A DNA stretch of 64,000 bases from Tiliqua scincoides. Taxonomy: Eukaryota > Chordata > Lepidosauria > Squamata > Scincidae. Made by a program: the position numbers and the translations under genes. The stretch is taken from contig NC_089824.1 in NCBI RefSeq assembly GCF_035046505.1, positions 217,938,596 to 218,002,595 on the forward strand, read 5' to 3'. Of this stretch, positions 22,906 to 34,684 are shown in pieces. Below the pieces are notes generated by a model. It worked only from the letters and a program-made list of their open reading frames with translations, made no database searches and was not told the origin of the DNA. The first letter of the stretch is position 1. Every line of letters starts with the position of its first letter.

Positions 22906-25148
22906 CTCAAGGCTGCATTGTGGCTGCATTGGTGCTGGAAAGTTGGTTAGGGTTGGGCATGGGTTCAAAATGTTATGCATTTTGAAGAGAACCCAATGAA
23001 AGAACAGTGTTCCAGAACAAATATAAAACCCTCTCTGCAAAATTCATCTCTTGAAATACTTATGGATTTTTAAATGGCACAAAATTTGAAGTGCAAAAGG
23101 TATTGCTCACATTTGCCAGCAATTCTAAAGTGCTTGTTAAAAAGTTTTATAATGTTGGCACTTTCATCCAAAGGGCAGAACTGTACGGAACGGAAGTCAA
23201 TATCCTTTCCCCAATCTCGTTCATGTTAAACACATTTTTTTCCTATCCTCTCTGGCCCTATGCAGGTATTATACCTTCTGTGTAAGTCAGTGTGTGTGGG
23301 AGGGGGGAAACATGTAAGTTTCAGCTGACGCACTCACTGGGTCTGACATGAACTGCGATGTGTTCAACACTTGACCTCAGAGTGCTCCTGCATGTGTTGT
23401 GGAACTCTGGCACCCCCAGGGTTCTACCTTCTATGGAGATATCCCCCCACACTTGACACAGCCCTCTACAGAGAAGTGCTGAACACTTGGATGCTTGGAG
23501 GCATGGCCAGCAAGTGTGTGCAGAGGGCATGACTCGCTGCAACCCTTCTGCCTCACCACACATTCACTGCCCATGGGGGGCTTCATGACCGCAGAGAGCA
23601 CATACCTCCTTGTGTTCCTTCCTGTGCCCCACATACAGAATGCCATTGCTCTGATACGGCTTTTCCAGTGCTTCACATTCAAGTTAGATTTAAAAAAACT
23701 CACCTCCATGATTTACTCAGAAATCCTTTATTTCAAGTCTGTTCATGAAGTGTCATCAATTGTTTCTCAGAATCGAGAAAGATTTGGCCCACAGGGAATA
23801 AAGGTCTTGAGCAGTCAGGAGGAAGATTTTGATCTCCCTCCCTTTCCAAAGCATCTCCTTTCCATCTTGCAGATGTAATTCAAAAAGATCAAGAATTAAC
23901 CTGAGTTCATGTCCTCAAAGAAAAGCCTGAACTGCCCTGAGCCAGGCTTGATTTAGACAAGAAGTATGGGACCCAAATGTTACTCTACCAACAAGGATCA
24001 AGCCATGTAGTATTCACACTTTAACCCCTTTTTAAGAATCAAACCAGTCCTGCACACAAAGAGTGGTGATGGATTGTGGGGGTGATCGTGGCCCTTCCCA
24101 CAGATTCATTCATCAGATATGGCTTGACCCAAGTGTTGAAGCTGCACAGCTAACTGAACTCCAATAGATAACATATCTTTCTTCGGTATCTAGGAAATCT
24201 GGAAAAAAATCCACATTGTGTCTTGAAGAAATATGAATTCTATGATGCATTATGCAAATAAAGCCTGACAATCTGAGAGTAGATGGGATGGGGAGGAACA
24301 GATTAGATTCAAAATGGTGCATGTGATGCCTTTGGTTGGAACCACTGTGTTGAAAGAATATCAAGCCATTTCTGCCCAAGATTGCATATATGCATCAGGG
24401 ATCAAAAGTGTATACCTGTAGGCTGGGCAGAAACGGGTTAATGCTTCTTGCCAAAAAAGGTTTCTGTTGGACCTTGACTGATGAAGTTAGATCTGTGCAA
24501 CTCCAAAGTCTGCCACTGTTCTGACCCCGTTGGTCCAGAAAAAGGCATGGTAAGCACCATGTTGGATTCTCCAAATCTTTCTTTGGAACCAACATAGCAA
24601 ATCCTTTATGTAAACAAAGTTAGGAGCTGCTGCTTCAAACTATTTTAGCAACAATTCAACAGACCTGCCAGCATTGTGCGGGGAAGTAAAGCTCACCCAC
24701 GATGGGCAGGACAGAGAAAAGTGATCTTGTGAGGTTGTAAAACTCCACCTACAACCAAAAAAGGAAGCCTTGTACATTTGTGAGGCTCTGGGTTGCAACT
24801 GTCTCAAATGTTTCTCTTGCTGGAGATTTTCTTTTGTCACAGGGCTATGAAACTCACAATCTGAAGAGTTATATAACACAACCATGTTGGGCACTCCATT
24901 TCAGAGTTCAGACCCCATCAAAGGATCCCATCAAAGGATGTCTGACTGGTGCTTGATAGAAGAAGCTCCCTGCATCTAAAAAAGGAGCAAGTCAGGGACA
25001 CAAGTTCTAACCAAACCTTCTTGCTGCAATGCTAGTTGCGTACATACAATGATCATTTAAATTTTTGGGATTGCTCATGTTGCGGGCAGCCTGAGATGGT
25101 GCAGAGCTATATTATGTGATTCTTCCAACCATATGCTTTGACTCACAG

Positions 25149-25350
25149 TAGTGGCATAGCTAGAGGGGGTGCAAAGAGGTCCCTCTCTATCTCCTTTGGA
25201 GCCATTCTGGGCAGGGGGAGCAAAATGGAGTTGTATGCCTCCGTTTTGCTCCCCCTGTCCAGACGGCTCCAAAGGGGAGGGGCTGCTTGCATGCTGCAGT
25301 GGGGCTCCTTGAAAAACTTAGTACTTTCAACCCCTCTGGCTATGCCACTG
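25149..25350. mobile_element. MITE-A (hAT-like), downstream of CHRNA4
   Basis: Termini TAGTGGCATAGCTAGAGGG and CTGGCTATGCCACTG; perfect 8-bp flanks ACTCACAG (25141-25148, 25351-25358). Confidence 0.93.
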
Positions 25351-25997
25351 ACTCACAGATGAGTTGGTCCATTGATGCAGTTCCGTGGTGAGCAAGTATA
25401 ATCCACCTTTTCTGCCAGTTGTTTTAATTTTTTTTTTTTTTTTAATATATGAAGTAAAATTCTGAAGGATCAGGAACATTTGGCTTGGATTTGGTGTTTT
25501 TTAATTTCCATTCAGACATTCCACCATCATTTCATCTTCCACCATGCCTTCCCTGTTATGCAAATATTCATCTACAAGACCCTTATCGGAGCCATTTGGT
25601 TTTAAAGAGTCCACCTCAGTACCAAGCCTACTTAACTTCTTTGCTGATTTGCCAGGGGCTGAGTCAGTATGTTAGCGTCTCTGTCTGCGCTTGCTTTAAA
25701 GGAACACAGTTGTGTTCTTAGAGGCATATATATGACAACAAATGCCGTCATGCTATAGATAAACCTTAATTAACCAGCCCCTTCCCTCCCCCCTGAAGAG
25801 ATATAGAAGATGAGGATGGCTTAGGCAGGTGATGCCACCTTGGAAGGCATTCCCAGAGCTCTGGGAACAATTCATGCACAGACGTTATGGTAAATGACTC
25901 ATGGGGATGGTCTCCAGCCTTCAGCTCTGCCCCTTCCAGGTGGACTGAAATCTACTGTATGGGATGCAGTTGATTCCTTTCCAGAGGTGTCTCATTC

Positions 25998-26237
<240 letters not shown>

Positions 26238-26326
26238 CTATGGTCTTCTCTATGGTCTTCACCTCTTGTGATGTCACTTCCTGCATTTGGGGTTTGCAAC
26301 TCTGTTTATAGGGCAGCTGTCTATAG

Positions 26327-26514
26327 CAGTGGATCCCAAACTGTGAGCCGTGCCTCCCCAGGGAGCTGCGGAAACTAACCAGGGGAGCCGCAGAATCCTT
26401 GCAAAAACCCACTGCCCTATACAATGTATAGGACTGTAGCCCTAATGGGGAGCCACAGCCAGTGGTCCATTAGGTCAAAGGAGCCACCAGTCAAAAAAGT
26501 TTGGAAACCACTCC
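26327..26514. mobile_element. hAT MITE (CAGTGGATCCCAAACT end)
   Basis: Left CAGTGGATCCCAAACT and right AGTTTGGAAACCACTC are inverted repeats. No clear target duplication. It lies about 200 bp inside the CHRNA4 final intron. Confidence 0.65.
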
Positions 26515-26884
26515 TCCTCTGCCAGCAGAGGAAAAGGGACAAGTTCTCATATCACCTGAGAAATGGGCAGATCGGTGTTTCTCATATTGTGCCCTTAGGA
26601 GCTGATTGAAGACAGGGAGAGATATTATAAGACTTAGCAATCTTTAAAAAAACCGGGTAATATTTCACAATGAGTTATAATTATATTGAAGTGTTAGCTG
26701 TCAATATCAGTGACCTTCTGGTTGAACACAGTGGGGAAAAAAGTCAAGCTAATGCTCAATATTTTTAAACATGCTCTTCCAACCATCAACAGGTCAGGCT
26801 AAGAAAAAATTGTTTTGAGGAACAGTTCAACCTAGCGACACACTGTCAGTTCAAAGTATCCCACACTGCCCATTCTCTTAAAGC

Positions 26885-27065
26885 ATCAATGTTCAATTGG
26901 TGTGCCGTGGAAGGTCCACAGGTATACAATTTGTCACCACCAACATTTTTCCTAGAAATAGAGCCACAGAACCAAGAAGAGCTTCCCAGAAACCAGAAAC
27001 GACACCACAAAAGGCAATGACCATCAGTGTGCTGCGCATAGAAAAATGTTGAAAATTGTTGTCTG
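26885..27065. mobile_element. MITE-B2-like fragment
   Basis: TGTTCAATTGGTGTGCCGTG at left and GTGTGCTGCGCATAG, AAAATGTTGAAAATTG at right resemble the element at 63415-63731. Confidence 0.55.
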
Positions 27066-27290
27066 AAGGGAATGCTGTGTTGCTCTCAGTTCTTTGTACC
27101 GAGTTTGAGCAACACCCTCCCAAGAAATCTCATCTCACTAGTCTTACTGAATCTCGATTTTTTTCCAGAAAGTACTTAGATGTTCTGCTGAGGAGGAACC
27201 TCTTATAAAGAGTTCAAATAAAAGAACTTATTTGCTTGTTACATTTTTTAAAATTAGAAGAAACTTACAGTTACGTAGAAAGCCTACAAC

Positions 27291-27517
27291 CAGTGGTGTA
27301 GCTAGCGGGGGTGCAAAGCACTAAGTTTTGCAGGGAGCCTCACCACGGAGTGCAAGCGGCCCCTCTCCCTTCCCTTCAGAGCCATTCCGAGTAGTGCTGA
27401 AATGGCTCCAAAGGGGAAGAATGGCCTAGAATGGCTCTGAAGGAGAGGCCCCTTACATGCTGCACTGAGGCTCCCTGCAAAACTTAGTACTTTGCACCCC
27501 CTCTAGCTATGCCACTG
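27291..27517. mobile_element. MITE-A (hAT-like)
   Basis: CAGTGGTGTAGCTAGCGGGG to CTCTAGCTATGCCACTG; perfect 8-bp flanks CCTACAAC (27283-27290, 27518-27525). The two arms are complementary over most of their length. Confidence 0.95.
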
Positions 27518-28262
27518 CCTACAACATTTAAAAAATTCATTAGCCTCAAATCCATGAAATTACATGATGTTTCCTGATTTTCCTTTGGCATTGACCTATT
27601 TCAAAATGAAGCCAAGGGTAAGAAGTACATTAGAAGTAAGTCCCATTATAGTCAAAGGGACTTACTCCTAGGTAAGTGTGAAGAGGATTGCAGCCTTAGC
27701 ATCTAACCCCAAGGACCATATGGGTGGGGCCAGTGATCCTGCCCCCTTCCAAGTATTCATTTATACAGTTATGGTTGCATGAATTGATCACCAAATGAGG
27801 ATTTGATTTTTATTAACTAAACTCATCACACTATATTCCACACCTTTGGGGAAGCTGGTGGACAAATAGCACTCGGCCTTATTAGCAGTCTATCAGGCTT
27901 CTCCGCGTGCCCTGATAAGCTGAATACATCCATTACTCTGTTTGTCATTCCTATGACACAAGCACAAATCTATTGTACCTTAACAATTTGAAGCATGACT
28001 AGGGTTGGCTTTGAGGGGCACCTGCCATGGGCACAATCTGGAAAGGGTCACAGAAGAGCATACTGCATATTGTGTTTTGACAGTCTGTGAAGCCATGTAT
28101 CCAGTGGGACCTTGAAACGTCACAGACAGCAAGGCATGACTCTTTCAAAGGCCAAGACAGACTGGAGAAGGCTAATGTGGATCATTCTATTCAGGAATAT
28201 CGGGAGAAACTCTCCCTGGTTCTTTATCATCAAGTGCTTCCTGCCTTGCTTACAAGGTCTGG

Positions 28263-28755
28263 CATTTCTTGTTGGCATCCTTCAGTCTCAGAAGACTATG
28301 GTATCGCACTCTGAATAGTGTTCTGGAACAGAGTGTCCTCTCCAGTGCGCGAAGCCTGGGTAAAGTAGATATGGAGGATAGACTGTTACCCATGCAGCAA
28401 ATCCCCCTCTCCACATCGCTGAAATGGTCCAATGGAAAGGCAGAAGCCAATACGGTTGGTTCCAGCGACGTCGCAGGAGTTGCCAGAACGTGACTGTGTT
28501 CAGCCATGAACTGCCTCAGGGACTCCGGCTCCAGATTTTGCCTTGAGGTTGACTCCTGAAGACTTTTCCATAACTGGATGTAGCCACAAGGCAGTGGAGG
28601 TTTGGGGTCAGAGTTTTCCTTCTCTCAGATGAGCTGCCTTCCCAGGCTAACGAGTCCCATCTACCCGGTGGCTGTTCAGTCGCTTCTTACGACAAGTACA
28701 GCCAAACTGAGGGCCTATTCTTATCCCCAGCCCTCAGGGGAAAGAGGGCTGGCAT
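28263..28755 (-). repeat. divergent LINE-X-tailed repeat
   Basis: Starts with a variant of the LINE-X tail (TTGGCATCCTTCAGTCTCAG, AAGACTATGGTATCGCACTC). The body beyond it (from TGTTCTGGAACAGAGTG) differs from other LINE-X copies, and I see no convincing frame. It could be a sister LINE lineage or a SINE using the same tail. Confidence 0.55.
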
Positions 28756-29789
28756 ACTCTCTGGCATAGAGTAGATTTATTTTACTATGTAAAATACCGC
28801 CGGGAGAGGTCATCCGGGGCTTTGGAGTGGGGTGCCATCAATATGCCGATGACACCCAGCTCTATCTCTCCTTTTCTCCAGACTCCAGGGTGGCGGTTGA
28901 GGGCCTGGAGTGCTGTCTGGAGGCAGTGAGGATCTGGATGGGGGCTAACAAGCTGAAATTAAATCCGGATAAGACAGAGGCTCTCCTGGTTCGGAAATCC
29001 TCGATGCAGGTGCTGGACTATCGACTTGCGCTGAATGGGGTTGCACTCCCTCTGAAGGAGCAGGTCCGCAGCTTGGGGGTCCACCTGGACTCACAGCTGC
29101 TCCTGGTTTCCCAGGTGGCGGCTGTAGCTAGGGGGACCTTCGCTCAGCTTTGGCTGGTACGCCAGCTGCGGCCGTACTTGGATCGTGTTGACCTGGCCAT
29201 GGTGATCCATGCCTCGGTGACATCGAGATTAGATTACTGTAACGCGCTCTATGTGGGGCTGCCCTTGAAGACGGTTCAGAAACTGCAACTAGTGCAGAAT
29301 GCGGCGGCCCGTGTGGTTACTGGAGGTAGGCAGTTCGACTCTGTCAGTCCGCTTCTCCAGCAGCTGCATTGGCTGCCCATTCGTTTCCGGGCACAATTCA
29401 AAGTGCTGGTATTGACCTTTAAAGCCCTATACTGCTCTGGACCAGAGTATCTTAGAGATCGCCTACTTCCGTACAATGCGGCTCATCCTCTTAGGTCATC
29501 AGAGAAGGCCTTTTTACAAGTGCCGCCGCCTAGGGAGGTACTTCTGTTTAAACAGACTTCTGTTTAAACAGGCCTTCTGAGTTCTCGGCCTTTTAACATC
29601 TTTTAATATTTTTTACAGGCTTGATTCTTTTATGACTTGCTGCTGCTCTATGCTCTTTTTACCTATTTTTACTCTGACTGCTGCTTTTTATGATGTGTTA
29701 ATATGTTTTTATTTGTTTTTAAATTATGTTTTTAATATGTTGTAAGCCGCCTTGAGTCCCTTCGGGGAGAAAGGCGTGGTAAAAATAAA

Positions 29790-29842
<53 letters not shown>

Positions 29843-30006
29843 ACAACTTTGTGAACTACTTCTGCTAAAAAGTGGTATTATTTACTACTACTACTCTCTG
29901 GCATAGAGTAGATTTATTTTACTACGTAAACAACTTTGTGAACTACTTCTGCTAAAAAGTGGTATTATTTACTACTACTACTACTACGACGACGACGACG
30001 ACGACT
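28756..30006. repeat. 87-bp tandem duplication split by L2, plus ACT/ACG repeats
   Basis: CTCTCTGGCATAGAGTAG occurs at 28757 and 29894; AAACAACTTTGTGAACTAC at 29841 and 29928. The second unit runs into (ACT)n then (ACG)n near 29975-30006. Confidence 0.85.
28794..29840 (+). pseudogene. L2-like LINE, ORF2 C-terminal half
   Basis: A 246-residue frame (28827-29567) starts at the reverse transcriptase active site QYADDTQLYLSF. It continues with WMGANKLKLNPDKTEALL, VTSRLDYCNALYVGL and ARVVTGG, all typical of L2-group ORF2. Near the end PPPREV jumps to LLFKQ; the 32563-32754 copy has about 40 more residues there, so this copy has an internal deletion. The 3' UTR ends CCGCCTTGAGTCCCTTCGGG and (ATT)n. 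It is 5' truncated and inserted into an 87-bp tandem duplication. Confidence 0.92.
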
Positions 30007-30741
30007 TCGGCTTTGGAGAATCTGAGCTAAGATAAATGAAGGGATCCATCATAAATTGATTCTCTCCTATGTTCTCCTATGTTCTCCCAAGTTCTCCTAT
30101 GGAACTTGCCTGAGCACTGAAATTAACTTTGGAGGTCGTATTCTGTATCCCTCCCCCATCACCATCAGCAGATGGAAAGGCAGACAGGTCTCCTTGGCAA
30201 TGGTGACAAGAAGCCTACCCAAGAGAGCTCTTGTGTCATGTCCAGTTTGGTGGACCAAACTGGACCAAACTTTACTGGATTGTTTATGCTTTAAACTGTT
30301 GGCTCTGGTCGGATTTTTAAAAATTGAGTTGCATTGATGTTGATTATACTTAAGTTGTTCTTTGAAGTAAACTAGAGGGATAAAACACTTAAATGGAGAT
30401 AAATGTTACTCTGCCCAGAGCATAGAAGAACTTTGGCAGTATCTTCCGCTCTCATCCTTTAAATAGCTTCACTAGCCTCCATCCTTTGTGATCCACATAG
30501 CCACGCTTCTCATCTCCCAGGGGGTCCAAGGACAGCTTCCAGGAAGTCTGCTATGTAAATCATCAGTTCTACTAGCTTTGTACATTAATTATGATCATTT
30601 TGCAGCACTTTTATCTCATGTGCCGGGAAATCATGTCACGTCAAGGCAGCGCTAAGTTCCAAGTGAAGCATGTTGTGATACCGTTAACAGCTCTTATCAT
30701 CATTTCTGGGACATAATTCCTTGCTTTGCTCTGCATGCAAA

Positions 30742-30893
30742 AATGGTTGGCAACCTTCAGTCTCGAAAGACTATGGTATAAGCCTACAGCACCCGGTAAT
30801 CCCAGACGGTCTCCCATCCAAGTACTAACCAGGCCTGAACCTGCTTAGCTTCCGAGATCATACAAGATCAGGCATGCGCAGGGTAACAGTTGC
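30742..30893 (-). repeat. 5S rRNA-derived SINE, full length
   Basis: Complete SINE of about 152 bp: tail GGTTGGCAACC, hairpin TCTCGAAAGA, 5S body, 5' end CAGGGTAACAGT. A perfect 15-bp duplication TGCTCTGCATGCAAA flanks it (30727-30741, 30894-30908), the mark of target-primed reverse transcription. Confidence 0.96.
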
Positions 30894-31234
30894 TGCTCTG
30901 CATGCAAATCATTTCCAAAAACAAGCCCCGAGTTTTCTAATGCTCTGGTGAGTTACAAGAGGAGACAGAAGACTCTTAAGACCATGAATTTCAGGAAGGC
31001 CGTGGAGTCCAATTCCTTTCTGATCTCCACCACCAATGATTAAGAGACCTTCATGTTTTTCCAGCTTCTTCTTTCCAGGTGTCCACATCATCAGAGATGG
31101 TGCAGGTGACTATCAGGGAAAGAAATTTCCCACTGCAATTGGCATCCATTGTGATGCCTTTGATTGTGGAACTCCCTTCCCAAAGGACATTTGCTTGCTG
31201 GCTATTATATTATCTTTTAAGCATCATGCTAACA

Positions 31235-31626
31235 AAAGAACATAAGAAGAGCCCCGCTGGATCAGGCCATAGTCCCATCTAGTCCAGCTTCCTGTATCTC
31301 ACAGTGGCCTAGCAAATGCCTCAGGAAGCACACAAGACAACAAGAGACCTGCATCCTGGTGCCCTCCCCTGCATCTTGCACTCTGACGTACCCTATTTCT
31401 AAAATCAGGAGGTTGCACATACCCATTATGGCTTGTAACCCGTAATGGATTTTTCCTCCAGAAACCTGTCCAATCCCCTTTTAAAGGGGAGATGCCATCA
31501 CCACATCCTGTGGCAGGGAGTTCCACAGACTAGCTACACGCTGAGTAAATAAATATTTTCTTTTGTCTGCCCTAACTCTCCCAACACTCAATTTTAGCAA
31601 ATGTCCCCTGGTTCTGGTGTTATGTA
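31235..31626 (-). repeat. CR1 LINE 3' end
   Basis: Antisense tail AAGAACATAAGAAGAGCCCC through AACCCGTAATGGATTTTTCC and CCTGTCCAATCCCCTTTTAA; 5' truncated inside ORF2. Confidence 0.9.
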
Positions 31627-32289
31627 CTGAGCTGCTTGCTGGAGTTGCAGTAGCTTGCTGGAGTTTTCTGGGGATGGTTGATTACTGGAATAGTTTCTAG
31701 GGGCACTTGTTTGTGGATCTGGTTGTGGTTGGCTCTGCTCTGTGGACTGCCTGCGTCTCTTTCAGAAATGGACTGAGTCTACCTATTGGACTGGGGCTCT
31801 TACTGTAATAGCAGAGCTGTTCGGAGGCTCTGGCCGAAGCATGCTTTGTGGCTGTGTGCCTTACATAAAGTGTGCTCTGGCCAGAGCCTTCCTGCATGTC
31901 TTTTCAGTGTGATGGCTTCCAACATGGGAGGAGGTGGGCAGAGAGTGGAATAGGGACAAAACTGGGTGTGGAAGGGGGAGGAATGGGGGGAAGGGAGGCT
32001 GTGGAAGGGGGTAGATGTGACAGTGATGGCACAGGTCAAATTCTATTTGGCAGCAGCTTCCTTATCCCCTTTCTCTTCTCTGGCTAAAGAGCTGGCGCAG
32101 GTCCAAGGAGAACCATTGCAGGTGGAAGGCTTATGGAGGGGAAAGACCCTTTTCAACATGGCTGCACCAGTGGGAGGGAAAGGATAGGATTGGGCTATAA
32201 ATATCCTTAATTTATGTACTTATGCCCTCAGCACTTCATGGCATTCTGACCTGCCCTGATGATGCATTGAACTAGGACCAGTGCAGCCA

Positions 32290-32303
32290 TGAAGCAGGCT
32301 GAG

Positions 32304-32355
<52 letters not shown>

Positions 32356-32950
32356 CTTTATTTCTATCCCGCCCTTCTCCCTAAAGGGATCCAGGGCGGC
32401 TCACAACATATAAAAACAGATTAAAACATAATTTACCAAACAGATAAAAACATATTAAAAACCCATTAACAGAAACCATGAAAACAGTAGTCAGATAAAA
32501 GTCAGAATAAAAAAGAGCATAAAACAGCAGTTCATAGAGGAATCAGGCCTGTAAAAAAGCAACTAAAAGATGTTTAAAAGGCCATGAAGCCAGAAGGCTT
32601 GTTTAAACAGCAAGGTCTTCAGGCCTCGCCAAAAAGTCTCAAGAGAGGGAGCCATTCTCAAGTCAAGGGGAAGGGAGTTCCCTAACGTTGGTGCCACTAC
32701 TGAGAAGGCCCTGTTTCTTGCTGCCGCCCCATGTACCTCCTTAGGCGGCGGCACTTGTAAAAAGGCCTTCTCTGATGACCTGAGAGGACGAGCCGGATTG
32801 TACGGGAGTAGGCAGTCTCTAAGATACCCTGGCCCAGAGCAGTATAGAGAATCTGATAGCAGCAGAGGATAGTGGGGGCAGAAGATTCAGGGGACCCCAA
32901 GTATGCTGCTGCCTCCATCCAGTCCATTGTGGATGCAGGACAAATTGATC
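32290..32950 (-). pseudogene. L2-like LINE 3' end, antisense
   Basis: Starts with (AAT)n at 32308-32354 and the tail complement CCCGCCCTTCTCCCTAAAGG. The - strand frame 32754-32563 encodes PPPKEVHGAAARNRAFSVV and LETFWRGLKTLLFKQAF, the L2 ORF2 C-terminus. The tail subtype (AACTTTATTTCTATC) differs from the copy at 28794. Confidence 0.85.
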
Positions 32951-33577
32951 CACCATCCTCTTGCTTAAAGTAGATCATTCAATTCCTTACCATGCTCCAT
33001 CATAAGGTTTTCTCAGACCAGGAAGTGAAAACAGAGTGAAATAAAGTTTTTTAAATAAAACCAAAAGTCTTGTACTTCCTGGTTTGGAGAAACTGCACAA
33101 CAGGCCACAGTAAGGGACTTTGTTATCACACCACGGCAGAGGCGGACTCCGAGTAATGCTGGCCGGTGTTCCCCATTGCACCATCCCTAGACACAGCCTG
33201 CACTTCACCCCAAACAACATTTTTCAGTGAAGCCAAGTCACATTTGATAGGCACAGCTGGTAATAACCACACACAGAATTGCATAATTGTGTGATATTTG
33301 AAGTATGTTTTGTGACACTCACTTTAAGACTGAGCAGGCAGGAAAGCAGGAAAACAATCTAGCTCTGGAAGTCAATTTCTTTTCCCTCAGGTAAACAGCT
33401 CATGGTGAAGTTCAGATCAAGATAGGAGACCGAAAATACTCCGTTCGTGAGCCATTTTGGAAGGAAAGTCACTCATGCAACACAATCTGATGTCAGAAGC
33501 GACTTGCTGCTCATAGACCAAGCACAGATCATCCCAAGGTGCAGACAACAATGAGGGCTTAGGAGCTATTTTCCAGG

Positions 33578-33773
33578 CAGTAGCATAGCTAGAGGGGGTG
33601 CAAAGCACTCAGTTTTGTATGGCACCTCACCATGGCGCGCAAGCAGCCCCTGCCCCTTCCCTGCAAAATGGAGGTGTCACCGGAATGGCTCCAAAGGGGG
33701 AGGGGCGCTTGCACAGTGTGGTGCAGTGCCATGCAAAACTTAGTGCTTTGCATCCCCTCTTGCTACGCTACTA
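33578..33773. mobile_element. MITE-A (hAT-like)
   Basis: CAGTAGCATAGCTAGAGGGG to CTTGCTACGCTACTA; weak flank match. Confidence 0.8.
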
Positions 33774-33885
33774 TTTCAATATCTTTGCCACAAATAAAGA
33801 AGGGCTATCCAGATATGCCTCTTAACATTGCTCTATCTCATTCAATCTAATCTACCCTGACTGATGGTGGCAGCAGTGGGGCTCA

Positions 33886-33919
<34 letters not shown>
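33886..33919. repeat. (GA)n microsatellite
   Basis: About 16 uninterrupted GA units. Confidence 0.97.
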
Positions 33920-33921
<2 letters not shown>

Positions 33922-34684
33922 CTTCTCAATCTCTTTGAGTAGTGAGAGACTGAAGTTAACACCTTCTGCATGCCAGACATGCTTTGCCATTTAGCTATAG
34001 GCATGTGTAAATTGGTCCCAAGGGTATGTTTATATTAACCTGTTTCATTCTCTGCTATTTTTCAATCTTCTTGCTATTGTTAATCAAAATAATCTGCATT
34101 TATTTTAATAATGAATGCCTTTTCTGGGTTTGCTCACCCACCTTTCTTCTCTCCTGGCCTCCTTACGGCCTTATGTATATCCAAGTGGTGAACCACATGT
34201 GCGAATGCACCATCACAGATTAAACCCTACCAGCAAATCTTTCACATCAAGCCCTTTCAATCAATTGCAGCAGTTTCCGATAGAGTCAGTTCACCCCTTC
34301 AGCTGCAGGCCGGGACAAGTGATGAAAAAACCAAGGGATGAATATACACGTGTCCACCAGTGCTATGACTCTACTGAGGCATGTCTACAATTTTGGCAAT
34401 CTTTGGTTTCCATTTTTACATCCATGCTTATTTAACATCATCAGTGTCCACATATTTCCCCAAGAGTCAAGTTAAATTAAAATCAAGTCTACTAGAAAAT
34501 GAACTCTGGAGGGCAATTAAAATCCCAAAGTGCTTTTGGGATGGGGGGATCAGATCTGAGGGAAAGAGAAGAAGAGCTAGTTACACTTCAAAAGAACAGC
34601 TTACAATTTACATTGATTTGGAAGTTTGGAACTTGGTCCTTCTTGAATCATTATGTAGAGGCACAAATTGAGCTGGATCTAGCA

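Larger units (their letters stand above)
21977..22958. mobile_element. MITE-C interrupted by an 828-bp insertion
   Basis: Left end GCCCAATCCTAACTAACTTT and right end GGAAAGTTGGTTAGGGTTGG are the two MITE-C termini. The middle is replaced by a foreign insertion with CTCAAG at both borders. Confidence 0.75.
5686..25997. other. spacer between convergent COL20A1 and CHRNA4
   Basis: I see no coding gene here. It contains the 3' UTR of CHRNA4 at its right end, many repeats listed separately, and repeat-poor stretches at 5690-7430, 9450-10830, 12750-13420, 17256-17940, 19650-20760, 21260-21970 and 22960-25140. Segment 13980-14560 is moderately GC-rich and resembles an interspersed repeat that I could not classify. 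Confidence 0.7.

Noticed and set aside
28827-29567. Host gene of 246 codons
   Set aside because: The motifs QYADDTQLY and LDYCNALYVGL are L2 LINE reverse transcriptase; it is a transposon fragment.
29975-30006. Coding polyamino-acid repeat
   Set aside because: The ACG/ACT triplets continue from a duplicated non-coding unit and are not in a supported gene.
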